DNA from: Fusarium oxysporum f. sp. lycopersici 4287
Taxonomy: Eukaryota > Ascomycota > Sordariomycetes > Hypocreales > Nectriaceae
Assembly (NCBI RefSeq): GCF_000149955.1
Contig: NC_030986.1
Location: 553,298 to 617,297, forward strand
Length of the DNA: 64,000 bases
Direction of reading: 5' to 3'
In this document: positions 11,101-21,165 of the stretch, piece by piece
How the letters are laid out: each line of letters starts with the position of its first letter
How positions within the stretch are numbered: the first letter of the stretch is position 1
Made by a program: the position numbers and the translations under genes
The notes under the pieces: generated by a model
What the model was told of the DNA's origin: nothing
Databases searched by the model: none
What the model saw: the letters and a program-made list of their open reading frames with translations, nothing else

Positions 11101-12400
11101 CGGGGAGGTCACCAGCAGCTTCCTCGCCCTCAGCAACCTTGCCCTCAGCGGCCTCTTCGCCTTCGGCAACCTTGCCTTCAGCAGTCTCTTCACCCTCGGC
11201 GGCCTTGCTCTGGGCCTCCTCAGGGAGATCCTTAGCGGCTTCCTCGCCTTCGGCGGCCTTGTCCTGGACCTCATCGATGACACCAGCAGCTTCTTCACCA
11301 GGAGCCACAGACTTCAGGTCATCACCAGCCTTGGACTTATCACCGTCATCACCAGGGGCCTCGCCGCTGGGGATCTCGTCGGCAGCCTCAGACTTGTCGG
11401 GAACTTCAGACTTGGGAACCTCGTCTTGGGCACCCTCAGTCTTCTCCTGAAGCTTCTCCTCGACCTCCTCAGGCTTGGGAACATCCTGCTCGTCGACCTT
11501 GGAGGTAACATCCTCCTTGGCCTCCTCAGGGATATCCTTGGCCTGTTCAGGAACACCCTCAGCAGTATCCTCTGCCTTGCCGGTTGCCTCCTTAGCCTCC
11601 TCGGACTCTGGGGGGATATCCTTCAGCTTGTCTCCAGCGTCAGGAGCGTCGCGGTCCTCGAGGCTGATGTCCTTCTGGTCTTGGCCTTCAGAGTTGACAT
11701 CGGGTGTCTCGTCCTTGACCTCTGGGGCTCCGGGTGTCTCGGCTGGTGTCTTTGTGTCGGTAGCTTGGGAGGTGGCTTCTGACTTGTTGGCAATGCCCTC
11801 AGTCGCACCGCCAACGGTGTCTGTGGCGCCCTCTGCGGTGTCGCCAACGGTATCTGTAGCACCCTTCGCTGTATCGCCAATGGTATCCGTAGCGCCCTTT
11901 GCTGTGTCGCCAACGGTATCTGTGGCACCCTTCGCTGTGTCGCCAACAGCCTTTCCAACGGCACCGGTAACGCTACCGACGGCGCTTCCCAAACCACCAG
12001 ACTTCTTTTCTTTGGACTGGGTTGTGTATTCGCTCTTCTCCTCGTCGTGGGAGTCCTCTTCCTCTTCAGGCTTGCCTTGTTCTATGGGCAGGGTCTTGCC
12101 GAGAACATCGCCTGAAGAGCTGACAACTTCACCGGCTTGATTGACGGTGTTACCAACGAGGTTCTGGAGGTTATCGGTGTCGACGATCTTGCCAACGGTC
12201 TTGCCGGCTTCATCTAGGACTTCTCCGGCATCATTCACGACGCCAGCTCCACTCCTGGGGACTGACTCGAGATTGACTGCAATGGGGACGATAAGCGCCA
12301 AACTTGGTGAAGGACTATTGAACGCACCAGGGGATTCCTGCTCTTTGGAAGAGGCAGTATCTTTTGTTGTGTCTTGAACCTGGGAGGAGAGGTCTGCCAT
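8177..12400 (-). CDS. Large LEA-like / DUF3659-repeat protein
   Basis: A 1371-residue protein from exons 12400-8603, 8553-8356 and 8296-8177 (introns 49 and 59 bp; all joins keep frame). In order: a degenerate N-terminal DUF3659-like unit; an Ala/Thr/Gly segment of 11-residue LEA-type repeats (GATDTVGDTAK and variants); a long acidic linker of AEGEEAAEGKV-like repeats; nine tandem DUF3659-type units of about 65 residues (SILKGTTVDKEGNLVN ... GKVVEGEIKQLIGL ... GKAEPLPEW); a Lys/Glu-rich helical region; and a hydrophobic Gly/Leu-rich tail. Such proteins are known in filamentous ascomycetes, where roles in stress protection or septal-pore plugging have been suggested. Its exact function is unknown. 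The ATG at 12400 was chosen because codons upstream are Asn/Gln-rich leader sequence. It is the largest of several low-complexity proteins in the 8-19 kb group. Confidence 0.9.
9010..10870 (-). repeat. Tandem array of nine DUF3659-type units
   Basis: Nine in-frame units of about 65 codons lie within the large LEA-like gene. Units 1-3 in protein order (near 10870-10250) are closely alike in sequence. Units 6-9 (near 9850-9010) are more diverged. Boundaries are approximate. Each unit holds a pair of strand-turn-strand motifs of the form V-x-x-x-G-x-[LV]-x-[ND]-x-x-G. Confidence 0.85.
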
Positions 12401-13450
12401 GATGTGGTGGTTTTGGACTGGTTCAACTCCTTCAAGGTCGAGAAAAGGGTATCTTTCAGATAAGAGAGGATTAATGGGGTATTGTTGTGTTAGTTGGGAA
12501 TTGTTATTGTTATCGGGATTGTTGTTTTGGGTATCGCTTCGCAAGTTGGCCAAGAATGGAATGAATTGATACTTTTGTCGAAACCGCAACCACCACCACA
12601 TCTTCAACTACTTATACCGACACACGGCTTATACAAAACAAGTTTTACTGCCAGGCCATTCTCGATTTCGATCACGTCAATTCAAAGTCACAACGTCAGT
12701 GTGAGCCTAATTTTCTAGCCATGATACTGCGCCGCACCTTGCTATCGGACGAGAAAGCTGCAACAGCCACACGTCATGATGAAGATCTAAGCGCGGGGAG
12801 GGTGTGGCGAGAGCTGTTGGATGACGTTATAGGGAGCTCTCCTAACATGGATATGTTACACAATGAGCAATGGGGCGAAGAGCTCTAGACTCCAAGGTGC
12901 CGTGTAAGTGCCCCAGGCCCAGGATGAGGCTGCTCTACCTTCCCGACGAGAATGTCCAGCGGTTGGAAAACAGGCTTGCGGGGTGGAGGATGCACACCAT
13001 CTACGAGACGGAGCTTGCACATTCAGGGTATGAATCGAGATGAGAAACTGGGTCTGTCTAGTGAGGGGATCTGGGAGAAGGGGTTGCGTGTGCAGTAGCC
13101 TCAAAAAAAGAGACAACCGGGTTTTTGACAAGAGCCAAACGTCCAACTGGAACTTTGAGATGGCAAATGTGTAGCAAGAGTGAGTGAATGATGAACTAAT
13201 CTAGCGTGACGGGGAGGGGTTACCCCATGAGGTTTACTTATTCCGAGGTGTGGAGGGGCGTTTATGTGGTGAGCGAGAGCCACTTTCACTCATACGAATG
13301 TGATGCATATGCTTGCCTTGGTTGGCTTGGCTTACCCTTACCTTACCTTACTTTGCCTTACATGAGTGTAGTCTGGTTCAATTTTGCATGGGGGTGTTTA
13401 TGGAGAAGGTCGGATAATTGTGAAACGCACCAAGAAAAAAAATAAGTAGA
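12401..13450. other. Intergenic, upstream of the large LEA-like gene
   Basis: This holds the promoter and leader of the LEA-like gene and the 3' flank of the next DUF3659-type gene. A short (ttacc)n-like microsatellite sits near 13330-13360. No coding region is supported. Confidence 0.6.
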
Positions 13451-14458
13451 TTATCGATTATCGCTATCTGTTGTCTCAGTCTGACTACCGCTGCTCTTTG
13501 TCTCGGTTACAAGGTTCCTATTGAAGACTGTGGGAATCTTGATGATGAGCTGAATACCATCATAGGTGGACTTGACGTCCAGGAACAGCTCGTCAGGCCT
13601 TGGAGCACCTGGTGGCTTTGGGTTTGCAGTGTTAGTTGTGCCGGTAGTCCCAGCACCCTGGGCCTGTTCCCTTTCCTTGTCCTTGTTCTCGGAAAGTTTG
13701 TCGGTTCCGTCTTGGGATGGCATCGGCTTGTCGAGCTTGCCAATCCTGTTCCCCTGGTCATCATAGATGTTTCCCTCATCATCGACTTTGAGTCCACCTG
13801 CTGCAAGTGGCTTGAGAGCAGGCTTGATGTAGTTCTCGCAGACTTGACCAGCCACTTCACCGTCCTCGTCGAGGACCTGTCCATTCGGCATGACTGGTCG
13901 TCCTACCATGGACGGGAGATCGCCTTCTACACGACCGAGGACAGTACCGTCCCAGTCTAGAATGTTGCCAAACTCATCGATGTATTTGCCGTCTAGACCA
14001 GCAGCCAACCTTTCAGGTGATTGTGATTGTGTTTTTGAGTGTGCATCTGTTTGGTCTGTGCTCTCTGATACTGGCTTTATCCTTGGTATGCGAATCTCAG
14101 GGTTTGAGACTTTTGGTTCAGATGTGCGTCCATTGCGGACAGGAACATTGACCTCGTAAGTGCTGTGCGTAGGATCGCCATCAGGGGTGGGTGATGAAGA
14201 CATTGGGATGGGATCAAATTGTTCCTGAGGCTGATGATCCTCGTGGTGAGGCTGTAGTTTTTCCTGCTGCTGGTGCTGCTGGTGCGGCTGCGGCTGTTGC
14301 TGATCCTGGACCTGTTTTGGGGGTCTGCTGGGTCTCGAGGTGGAAGGCTGGAATATGGAGATGGCAGAGGAGAGTGCTGACCTGATGCCAGCGCCGTGCC
14401 AAAAGGGCTGCTTTGATGTTGACGTGTGGCTGGTAGAGCTTGGTTTGTGCGGGGACAT
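13451..14458 (-). CDS. Small DUF3659-type protein
   Basis: A single-exon, 335-residue protein. The N-terminal half is disordered and Gln/His/Pro-rich, with a run alternating Gln, His and Pro at about 50-75. Around residues 150-245 there are one and a half to two units of the same fold as in the large neighbour (YIDEFGNILDWDGTVLGRV; VDDEGNIYDDQGNRIGKL). The C-terminus carries a strand-like segment, ELFLDVKSTYDGIQLIIKI, in a position resembling the C-terminal signature of the two genes further right. The start was placed at the ATG six codons inside the open frame, before SPHKPSS. It has the same orientation as the large LEA-like gene 1.05 kb away. Function unknown; a shared structural or stress role with its neighbours is inferred from composition and proximity. 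Confidence 0.8.
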   Translation of the reverse strand: MSPHKPSSTSHTSTSKQPFWHGAGIRSALSSAISIFQPSTSRPSRPPKQVQDQQQPQPHQQHQQQEKLQPHHEDHQPQEQFDPIPMSSSPTPDGDPTHSTYEVNVPVRNGRTSEPKVSNPEIRIPRIKPVSESTDQTDAHSKTQSQSPERLAAGLDGKYIDEFGNILDWDGTVLGRVEGDLPSMVGRPVMPNGQVLDEDGEVAGQVCENYIKPALKPLAAGGLKVDDEGNIYDDQGNRIGKLDKPMPSQDGTDKLSENKDKEREQAQGAGTTGTTNTANPKPPGAPRPDELFLDVKSTYDGIQLIIKIPTVFNRNLVTETKSSGSQTETTDSDNR

Positions 14459-15452
14459 GACGACAGGTAGTAGCAAGGCTCTGCATGCATGAAACTTGGA
14501 ACCTCGAATTGGGGCTTGATTTTTTTTTTAGTGCTGTCTGAGTTTATTAGTTGCAGTGAGAGTCACAGTAACAAGAGAAAAGAGCGGGAAACGCCCCCTA
14601 TTTCTTAGTGTAAAGTATATCTGACTGAACCCCTGTGTCTAACTAGCTGTAACAGATGAGAGCCGCATTTCAGAAGAAGGTGAGATCAAAAAAACAAGAT
14701 GTAACTCTGGAAATATTCTGGTCCAGTTTCTCTGATCGTCCGCGCTCGTCACGATCGCGGACCACCCGGGAACAAGAGGCTAGCAGGGATGTGAGCAAGA
14801 TGAGACAAGACAGCTAAAAAGGTGAACCCTGGTTTTTGAGTGAGAAGAGAGAGTTGATTGGTGGGAGCCCTTACAAAACCTAGCCCCTGCTTCCACCTCG
14901 GACCAAGCTTTCTCAGAAGCTGGTTCCTGGCTGGAACGGCTGGGCTAGACTTGAAGAGGATGGTGTTGAGGTGGCTTGCGTGGCACTATCGTGTGTGGCT
15001 TGCTAGTTGCCAACTACATCCTTGTCATTTGATGTAATCTGACGTTTTGGTTAGTTTCGGGGAATTTCAACTGTCATGTTATTTTCGTCACTCTTTTCTC
15101 ACTCAGTGTGAGGACTGCAAATATGTACTATTATACGGTGTTTACATAGAGGCAGAGGCAGAGACAGAGTGAGAGTAGAGAGTGAATGCTTTTGGATTCA
15201 TGTAATATATAATGTTGTAGTGTTGTATTTATCCCTCCCAGAAGCAGCAGTAAACCATCATTAATAAACACCATGTTGCGCCGCCACAGATCGTCGTGCT
15301 GTTGTACTAACAGTAACTTTACATGGGTACCATCATGACATGAACAGAACAAAGCCAAACATAAACATAACCGAGACAAATAGTGACAATCTCTTCTAGT
15401 TTCTGCACAGCGCAAAGCAATTAGCCTCTGCTTGTCAAACACACGGTGGCGT
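14459..15452. other. Intergenic
   Basis: This is the promoter side of the small DUF3659-type gene, with a T-rich tract at about 14520, and the 3' flank of the next minus-strand gene. The frame that stays open from 15536 down to 15131 is read-through of an intron and trailer. No further gene is supported. Confidence 0.55.
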
Positions 15453-15928
15453 CTATCCCGTTCTGGAGATTTGCAAGCCAAGTAAGATACGACGGCCACA
15501 GGGAGGTTAAAGGAAAGATTGGAGGTTATCACGTACAGTAGAGAGAGCTCGAGATCACCGTGGATACGAGCCTTGAGCTGGATCTCAATGTCGAGGTTGA
15601 GATCTAGGCGCAGGCGCAGCGTGTCCTTGCCAGCATCACCGCCGCCGCCCTGCTGCTGACCGCCCGTGAGACCGCCCAGACCGCCTGTCACGCCGCCTAG
15701 GGTGTTGGTCACGCCGTCTGTGACGCCGCCGACTGTGTTGCCCAGGTCTCCGGCGAGAGGCAGCTGGTCGAGAGGTCCTGATCCTCCCTGCTGCTGCTGC
15801 TGCTGGGGTGGTGCTTGTTGGCGACGCTTGCTGCCCTTCTTCTTGCTGCGGCGCTCTCGTCGGGGCGCTTCTTCGCTGGACATGGTCTGGTCGTCAGACT
15901 CGATGCGGTCCTTTTCCATGGAAGACAT
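15453..15928 (-). CDS. Small Gly/Gln-rich protein with conserved C-terminal amphipathic signature
   Basis: About 133 residues from exons 15928-15537 and 15462-15453 (intron 74 bp, GTACGT ... CTCCAG). Residues 1-40 are charged and basic (RRERRSKKKGSKRR), followed by a Gln run. A Gly-rich segment with GGVT repeats comes next. The ending LRLRLDLNLDIEIQL-KARIHGDLELSLL alternates hydrophobic and charged residues and closely matches the ending of the plus-strand protein at 17.5-18.7 kb. Both genes have an intron at exactly the same point of that ending (the codon for the last Leu, phase 2). That supports the splice site here, although the 3' acceptor is my choice among several. Function unknown. 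Confidence 0.72.
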
Positions 15929-16329
15929 GATGATGATGAATTAAAAGAGTCGCTTGCTTAGAGATGAGTTGGCGATGAATGTAGTGTTGATGTTGGTGTA
16001 AGTGGATTAGTTTCTCACTAAAAAAGTACAGGTTTGAAGAAATTAAATTAACTTAAAGAAACGGACGTGATATAAGTTTGAAACTACGCAAAACCTCATA
16101 ACAGGATTTAGACCCCCATGAGGTCATGATCGCGATGAGAATCCAGTAAAATACCCTGCTCAACCCAGCCCACTTTATGTGACTTGACCCCTCCACTACA
16201 ACTTCTGTCTCCCTACCACTACAGTACACCACAGTATGGAGTACTCCAACTTGCATTAACTGCCATTAACGGTCTGCCCCAGACGTTCAACTCACTAGAC
16301 TACCCCAGTCCCAGTTAAGTCATATCATG
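15929..16329. other. Intergenic
   Basis: The leader of the Gly/Gln-rich gene and the 3' end of the next minus-strand gene. Nothing else is recognised. Confidence 0.5.
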
Positions 16330-16980
16330 CTATTTCTTGACATAACTGCTTTCCATGCCGAGCTGTGGTCTTCTCCTCAGTCTCACTGGCTGACATCTCT
16401 CCTCATCGTCAATCTCCTCCTCAATATCACCCTCCGGGTCCCAATATACAGCCCATTTCCCTTCCTCGTCCCGCACCGCCACAAAGGAATCATGATCTCC
16501 CTGGAGCGTCAGGAAGCGCTCATCTGCTGTCCAGCCCCAGGGTCCTATGACGTGCCCGATAGTGTCCTTCTTCCCCCCAAAGGTCACCATGTGCGTGTCC
16601 TTGTCCACGAATATCCAGTTCAGCGCTGGGGGGTCGTCGGATACCATGCTCACCAGCCCCAGGTGCCCTTCCTCGCTAGGATACTTGAAATACCAGCCTA
16701 GAAATCTGTAGCCTTGCACGGGGGCATCTGAGAGGTTGAGATACATCTAATGTTTGTGTGAGTATGTACCTTGTGAGAGAGGAAGGGAACTCACCTTCTT
16801 GTCCACGAGAACTCCTTGGCCAACCTCTTCTATCTTTCCATTCTGCTGTAGCATGAATGTGAGGTGGAACTTTTCTTGTTCCTTGCTCATGCTCTCATTC
16901 TGTCTCTTCTGTGCACTCACGGCGTTACCCACGCCTGTAACGGTCGGGATAGCCGTGATGGCAAGTAATCCGATAACCAT
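16330..16980 (-). CDS. Conserved fungal protein of unknown function, 200 aa
   Basis: Exons are 16980-16795 and 16746-16330 (intron 48 bp, GTGAGT ... CATTAG). The N-terminus has a short hydrophobic stretch (VIGLLAITAIPTVTGVG), then a charged helix (AQKRQNESMSKEQEKF). The body is strand-rich with regularly spaced aromatics (RFLGWYFKYP, LNWIFVD, HVIGPWGW, WAVYWDPEGD), and the tail is basic (VRLRRRP). The arrangement resembles a conserved family of small Sordariomycete and Eurotiomycete proteins with no assigned role. The hydrophobic start may be a membrane or organelle-targeting segment. It sits within the group of repetitive-protein genes but does not share their composition. Confidence 0.82.
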
Positions 16981-17538
16981 GTTTTCCTTGATCTGTTCTT
17001 TTGGACTTGTTTTTTTTTTTTTTTTTTTGCCGCGTATCGTATTGTGAAAGGGTATGTTTGACAGCAGCAAGACTCTCTCACCTTCACTGCATGACGTCCA
17101 GTCCACTTTGTAGGATCTTGACCCATACTTTTCCCAACACCAGCCACACGCATATAATCATGATCCCTGCAACCTTCTACACTCCCACCCCGATCACGCG
17201 AAGCTAGGGGGAGGGGGGTAACGTCATATGGCCAGGATTGGGGTGCCATTTTTTACGTCACTTTGACCTGTCACGCAGAAATTCGTTTCCAATCCCATCG
17301 CAACGATAGAAACCGGTTCTTCAAGGGTTCGAGGTCGGGATACAATGACACTTATTGCGTCAGTCAAGCATCTTCAACAGGTTTCGGACTCGACACGTAT
17401 TAATCTCAAAAACCATGCTTGGAACTTTAGTATAGAAAATCTTCAACTTAATTATTACATGTCAGCAGCAAGCAAATAAGCCATTGTTTTTTGAAGCCCA
17501 TTGTTCATTCAGCGAACTAAATACCAGCATACACAACC
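16981..17538. other. Divergent promoter region with a 19-T tract
   Basis: This lies between the 200-aa gene and the Gln-rich gene. A run of 19 T at 17010-17028 falls in the probable leader of the 200-aa gene (an A tract on its strand). No coding region is supported. Confidence 0.55.
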
Positions 17539-18495
17539 ATGTCTTCTCCATCTCAGCAGGTAAGCTGTACTACGAGTTTGTATCTTCCGATCGGGAATTA
17601 AATTCCTCTAGGACTCGCAGAAGCGAGACGAATCTCAGGCTCCTCAGTCTCCTGGCCAAGGCCAGAACCAGCAGGAGCAGAGCAACGACAGCAACCCTTT
17701 CAACCAGAACCAGAACGAGGGCCAGCAAGAGGAGCAGAACCAGAACCAGGGCCAGGGACAAGAGGCTCAACAGCAACAGCCAGGTCAAGAGTCTGAGTCC
17801 AAGCCCGAAGATGCTAAGGACGAGTCGAAGCCCGACACCGAGAATGCAAAGGCTGAGACGCCTGGCGATAAGGAGGATAAGCCTGAGCAACCTGGTCAGG
17901 CCAGGCCCGAAGAGCCCAAGGCTGAAGAGTCAAAGCCCGATGAGTCCAAGCCAGAGGAATCTAAGCCCGAGGACTCAAAGCCTGAAGAGGCCAAGGCAGA
18001 CGACAAGAAGCCCGAGGAAGTAAAGAAAGAGGAGGATGAAGCCGAATCTAAGCCAGAGCAAGAAAAGTCCGAGACCCAAAAGACCGCCCAGGAGGCCAAG
18101 CCCAAGCAGAAGCGCCAGCCCGTCAAGGAAGAAAGTGAGGACGAGGACGACTCTGAAGACGACGACGATGACTTTGACTCTGAAGATGATTCCGAAGAAG
18201 ACTCCGAGGAAGATTCCGAAGACGACGAGTCTGAGTCTGAGTCCGAAGAGGAGAACGAGCCCGCTACACCTCCCCAACAGGCTGAGCCAGGCCGCAAGGG
18301 CGGAAGACGTGGAAACGCAAAGGCCGCCGATGTAAGACGTCGACGCCCCGCATGGCTCGACGAAGAATCTGACGATGAGGGCCGCAAACAGTTTTCGAGG
18401 CAAGACCAGCAATTGCAGCAGCAGCGTCAACAGCAGCAAATGCAACAGCAGCAGCAACAACAACAGCAACAGCAACAGATGCAACAGCAACAGAT

Positions 18496-18526
<31 letters not shown>

Positions 18527-18748
18527 GGAGGCGGCGGTAAGAGCGACGCCCTCAGTCTGCATCTCGAGCTTAACCTCGAGATCGAAATCGAGCTCAAGGC
18601 TAGAATCCACGGTGATCTCACACTGGCACTACTGTAAGTTTGACTTATACCCCCCATGCTGCGGACCCTTTCTATCTTTTGTCCGCCTTTCTCATCTGAC
18701 AAGTGCATAGCCAATAGTGACATGTAATTTTGCAGGGAAGGAGCATAA
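17539..18748 (+). CDS. Acidic, Gln-rich disordered protein with conserved C-terminal signature
   Basis: A 351-residue protein from exons 17539-17559, 17612-18633 and 18736-18748 (introns 52 and 102 bp; frame kept). In order: a Gln/Asn/Glu-rich region (to about 85); a Pro/Glu/Lys region of repeats such as SKPEDAK and ESKPEE; an acidic Asp/Ser/Glu tract (about 195-240); a short basic RRRP segment with AWLDEESDDEG; a Gln/Met run of about 40 residues; and an ending LHLELNLEIEIEL-KARIHGDLTLALL that is nearly the same as in the minus-strand gene at 15.5-15.9 kb. The first exon is only seven codons, so the start depends on the splice, which is canonical (GTAAGC ... CTCTAG). Composition predicts disorder and self-association. 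Function unknown. Confidence 0.8.
18407..18528 (+). repeat. CAG/CAA repeat coding for polyglutamine
   Basis: An imperfect CAG/CAA tract with interspersed ATG codons inside the acidic Gln-rich gene, encoding about 40 Gln and Met residues. Mixed codons argue for selection on the protein rather than simple slippage. Confidence 0.9.
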
Positions 18749-20003
18749 GTATAAAAACTCTAAGAATGCTATTATTAATTCGGAGACGACGACGACGAAC
18801 GACGAACGATGTTTTTCTCACGTCTTATATCTAGCGGCGTTTTGGGGCATGAAGTTTACGACTTCGTTCATTTTTGTTTATATGTACTCTGTATAGTAGG
18901 AGTAAATAAAGAGTTGAATTTGGGTTTATCTTGTTACATGTTTCTCAGAATTGGGTGATACGTGACACTTGCGGGTGAGGACATGATCCGGTTCTACAGA
19001 TCACATCTCAGTAATCGCTGTCAATAGTTGTTGTCGGTAATACGTAGTTCATGTCTCGGTTATAAGCCACAAGCTAAATTCTTAGATCGATCGTGATAAG
19101 ATCTCAACGGTTTTTTTGTCGATAGTGTCGTTGCAAGCGGGAGATCTACCGCAAGCGATGATGTCGATGAGGCTGAGGCTGGTGATGAGGCTCGGGTCGT
19201 GGTCTGTGGCACACACGGGAACGGATCCAAGCTTTTGGGTCGGGTTCGTGCTTTTTGAAGTGAACCAACGGATCTCGTGATGGAGTGATAAGATCGTCGT
19301 TATCATATGGTGACACTCGTACGAGAGGTCATCTCGGGGCCGGGTGATTTAGGGTAACTAACTGATGTGACGTGATGTATGATCTTGAGATGCAAATACG
19401 GAATCAGTGATCTAATGGAATACGGTGTTGGCTTGAGTGATTTTATTGGTCTTGTTACCCATTGGCATTGGAATGACTACAGCGGTTGTTATTGTGCTGC
19501 AGAACCTCAGAGACATTTCCGCTCATTACCAATTGAGGCATCCCACAATCATGGGCAATCAGAACCATCGCCACACTTAATCTCTTTCCAATGCTTTAAT
19601 AAACTCAATTCTAATTATTTTAAAGCCGGACTTATCGGTACTCGCCAAGAATTCCATACTCACTATTTCCGATCTCATAATCATCACTGTAAATTCTTCA
19701 GTGCCTTCGGTCTGCTTAGAGGTGGCGTCCAGGCAGTGCAAGTGACGTATTACAAAGCAGACGCCGAAAGTCCCCGAACACGATAGCATCACTCAATCTA
19801 CGCGACAAAAAGAATCGCCCTCTTGCTTACCAACTCTACACCTATAAAACAAATATCTCCCCATATCATCTTATCGTTTACCATCACGTCATTTTACATA
19901 CAATCGCAAACCCAAACTCAAAACCCACACTTAGATACTTCTTTCAACAACCGTGACAATAACGTCTCCAACGAATCCATCGCCACTTCGCTGCTGTACA
20001 AAC
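18749..20003. other. Intergenic
   Basis: The 3' flank of the Gln-rich gene, with an AATAAA at about 18904, and the promoter of the WLM-protease gene. A 135-codon plus-strand frame at 19379-19786 has no recognisable features and lies where the promoter should be, so I treat it as chance. Confidence 0.55.
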
Positions 20004-21050
20004 ATGGCAGACTCTCCCATGTCCGACAGCGAGCAGTCCTGGCTCACACTATCAATCACACACCGAAAAGTTACTTACGAACTCTCATTCCCCGAAGATG
20101 CGACGATTACAGACCTTTTCAACGAGATTGAAGCGAGTCTCGATATTCCCGTCGCAAACCAAAAGATCATCGCCCCAAAGACTCCTCTCCTCAAAGCGCC
20201 CTTCAAGAACCCCGATATGCCCCTCCTCGACCTCAAGGGCAAGCATTTGACCCTCATGGGCTCTGGCGCTGCGGAGATTCAGCAGGTGCAGGATATGGCC
20301 GAGCGCGTTGCGAAGCGCAATGCTGCGAGGATGGCGCAGAGGAGTAAAGCACGTCATGCGACGACGACGCGCCGAAATCCACAAGACTCGCAATATACAT
20401 TTCTTCAAGTCCGACCACTCCAAGGCCTGCCGAACCCAGACCGCAGCCAGAAACTTCTTCTGCGACTGAAGGAAGACCCTGGTATTCGCGCTGCCATGAC
20501 GAAACACAAATTCGCTGTTGGTCTCCTTACAGAGATGGAACCTCTTTCGCATACGCAAACAACACACGAGGGAACAAGTCGCATTCTGGGATTGAATCGC
20601 AATCAAGGCGAGGTCATCGAACTACGACTACGAACAGATGCGCACGATGGATATCGCGATTACAAAACCATTCGCAAGACATTGTGCCACGAACTGGCGC
20701 ATAATGTTCATGGTCCGCATGACAGGAACTTCTGGGACTTGTGTCATCAGATCGAGAGAGAAGTTGACGCTGCGGATTGGAAATCAGGCGGACATACGAT
20801 TGGCGAAACATCGCGATATACTGTTTCTGGACGTGATGAGGAAGAGGAGGATTATCCTGAGGACTTTGGTGGTTGGACTGGTGGTGAATTTGTGTTGGGA
20901 GGAGTTAAGAACAATTCTACTGCTGGGATGAGTAGACGAGAGGTACTCGCCCAAGCAGCGCTTGAAAGGCAGAGAAAGGAGGTTGATTCCGAGCGGAAGG
21001 TCTTGGAGGAGCAAAGACAACGAACACCACCAGGTGATGAATCCAAGTAA
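20004..21050 (+). CDS. Ubiquitin-like / WLM-domain metalloprotease
   Basis: A single-exon, 348-residue protein. Residues about 12-86 form a ubiquitin-like domain. A basic linker follows, and the WLM domain covers roughly 125-270. The zinc-binding site HELAHNVHGPHD (229-240) carries the HExxH pair and a third histidine, so catalysis looks possible. WLM proteins relate to Wss1/SPRTN proteases that remove DNA-protein crosslinks or act on SUMO and ubiquitin targets. The ubiquitin-like plus WLM layout fits the fission-yeast-type fusion rather than Wss1 itself. A GGWTGGEFVLGG segment near 289-300 resembles p97/Cdc48-binding SHP boxes. The start was placed at ATG in ACAAACATGGC; upstream in-frame codons begin with GTG and look like leader. 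Confidence 0.9.
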   Translation: MADSPMSDSEQSWLTLSITHRKVTYELSFPEDATITDLFNEIEASLDIPVANQKIIAPKTPLLKAPFKNPDMPLLDLKGKHLTLMGSGAAEIQQVQDMAERVAKRNAARMAQRSKARHATTTRRNPQDSQYTFLQVRPLQGLPNPDRSQKLLLRLKEDPGIRAAMTKHKFAVGLLTEMEPLSHTQTTHEGTSRILGLNRNQGEVIELRLRTDAHDGYRDYKTIRKTLCHELAHNVHGPHDRNFWDLCHQIEREVDAADWKSGGHTIGETSRYTVSGRDEEEEDYPEDFGGWTGGEFVLGGVKNNSTAGMSRREVLAQAALERQRKEVDSERKVLEEQRQRTPPGDESK

Positions 21051-21165
21051 CTAAATGACATTTCGGACAGCGAGGCGTAGGAATACCCATAGAAGGCATG
21101 GCACAGCATAGCATAAGCAGGCGTTAGCATTACAATCTGATACACTATTTCCATACAATCGTGGC

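Noticed and set aside
8624..11782. Long plus-strand frames (314-407 codons) opposite the LEA-like gene.
   Set aside because: They are antisense shadows of the repeat-rich coding strand, with Leu/Ser-only composition.
19379..19786. 135-codon plus-strand ATG frame upstream of the WLM gene.
   Set aside because: No family features, and it lies in the expected promoter.
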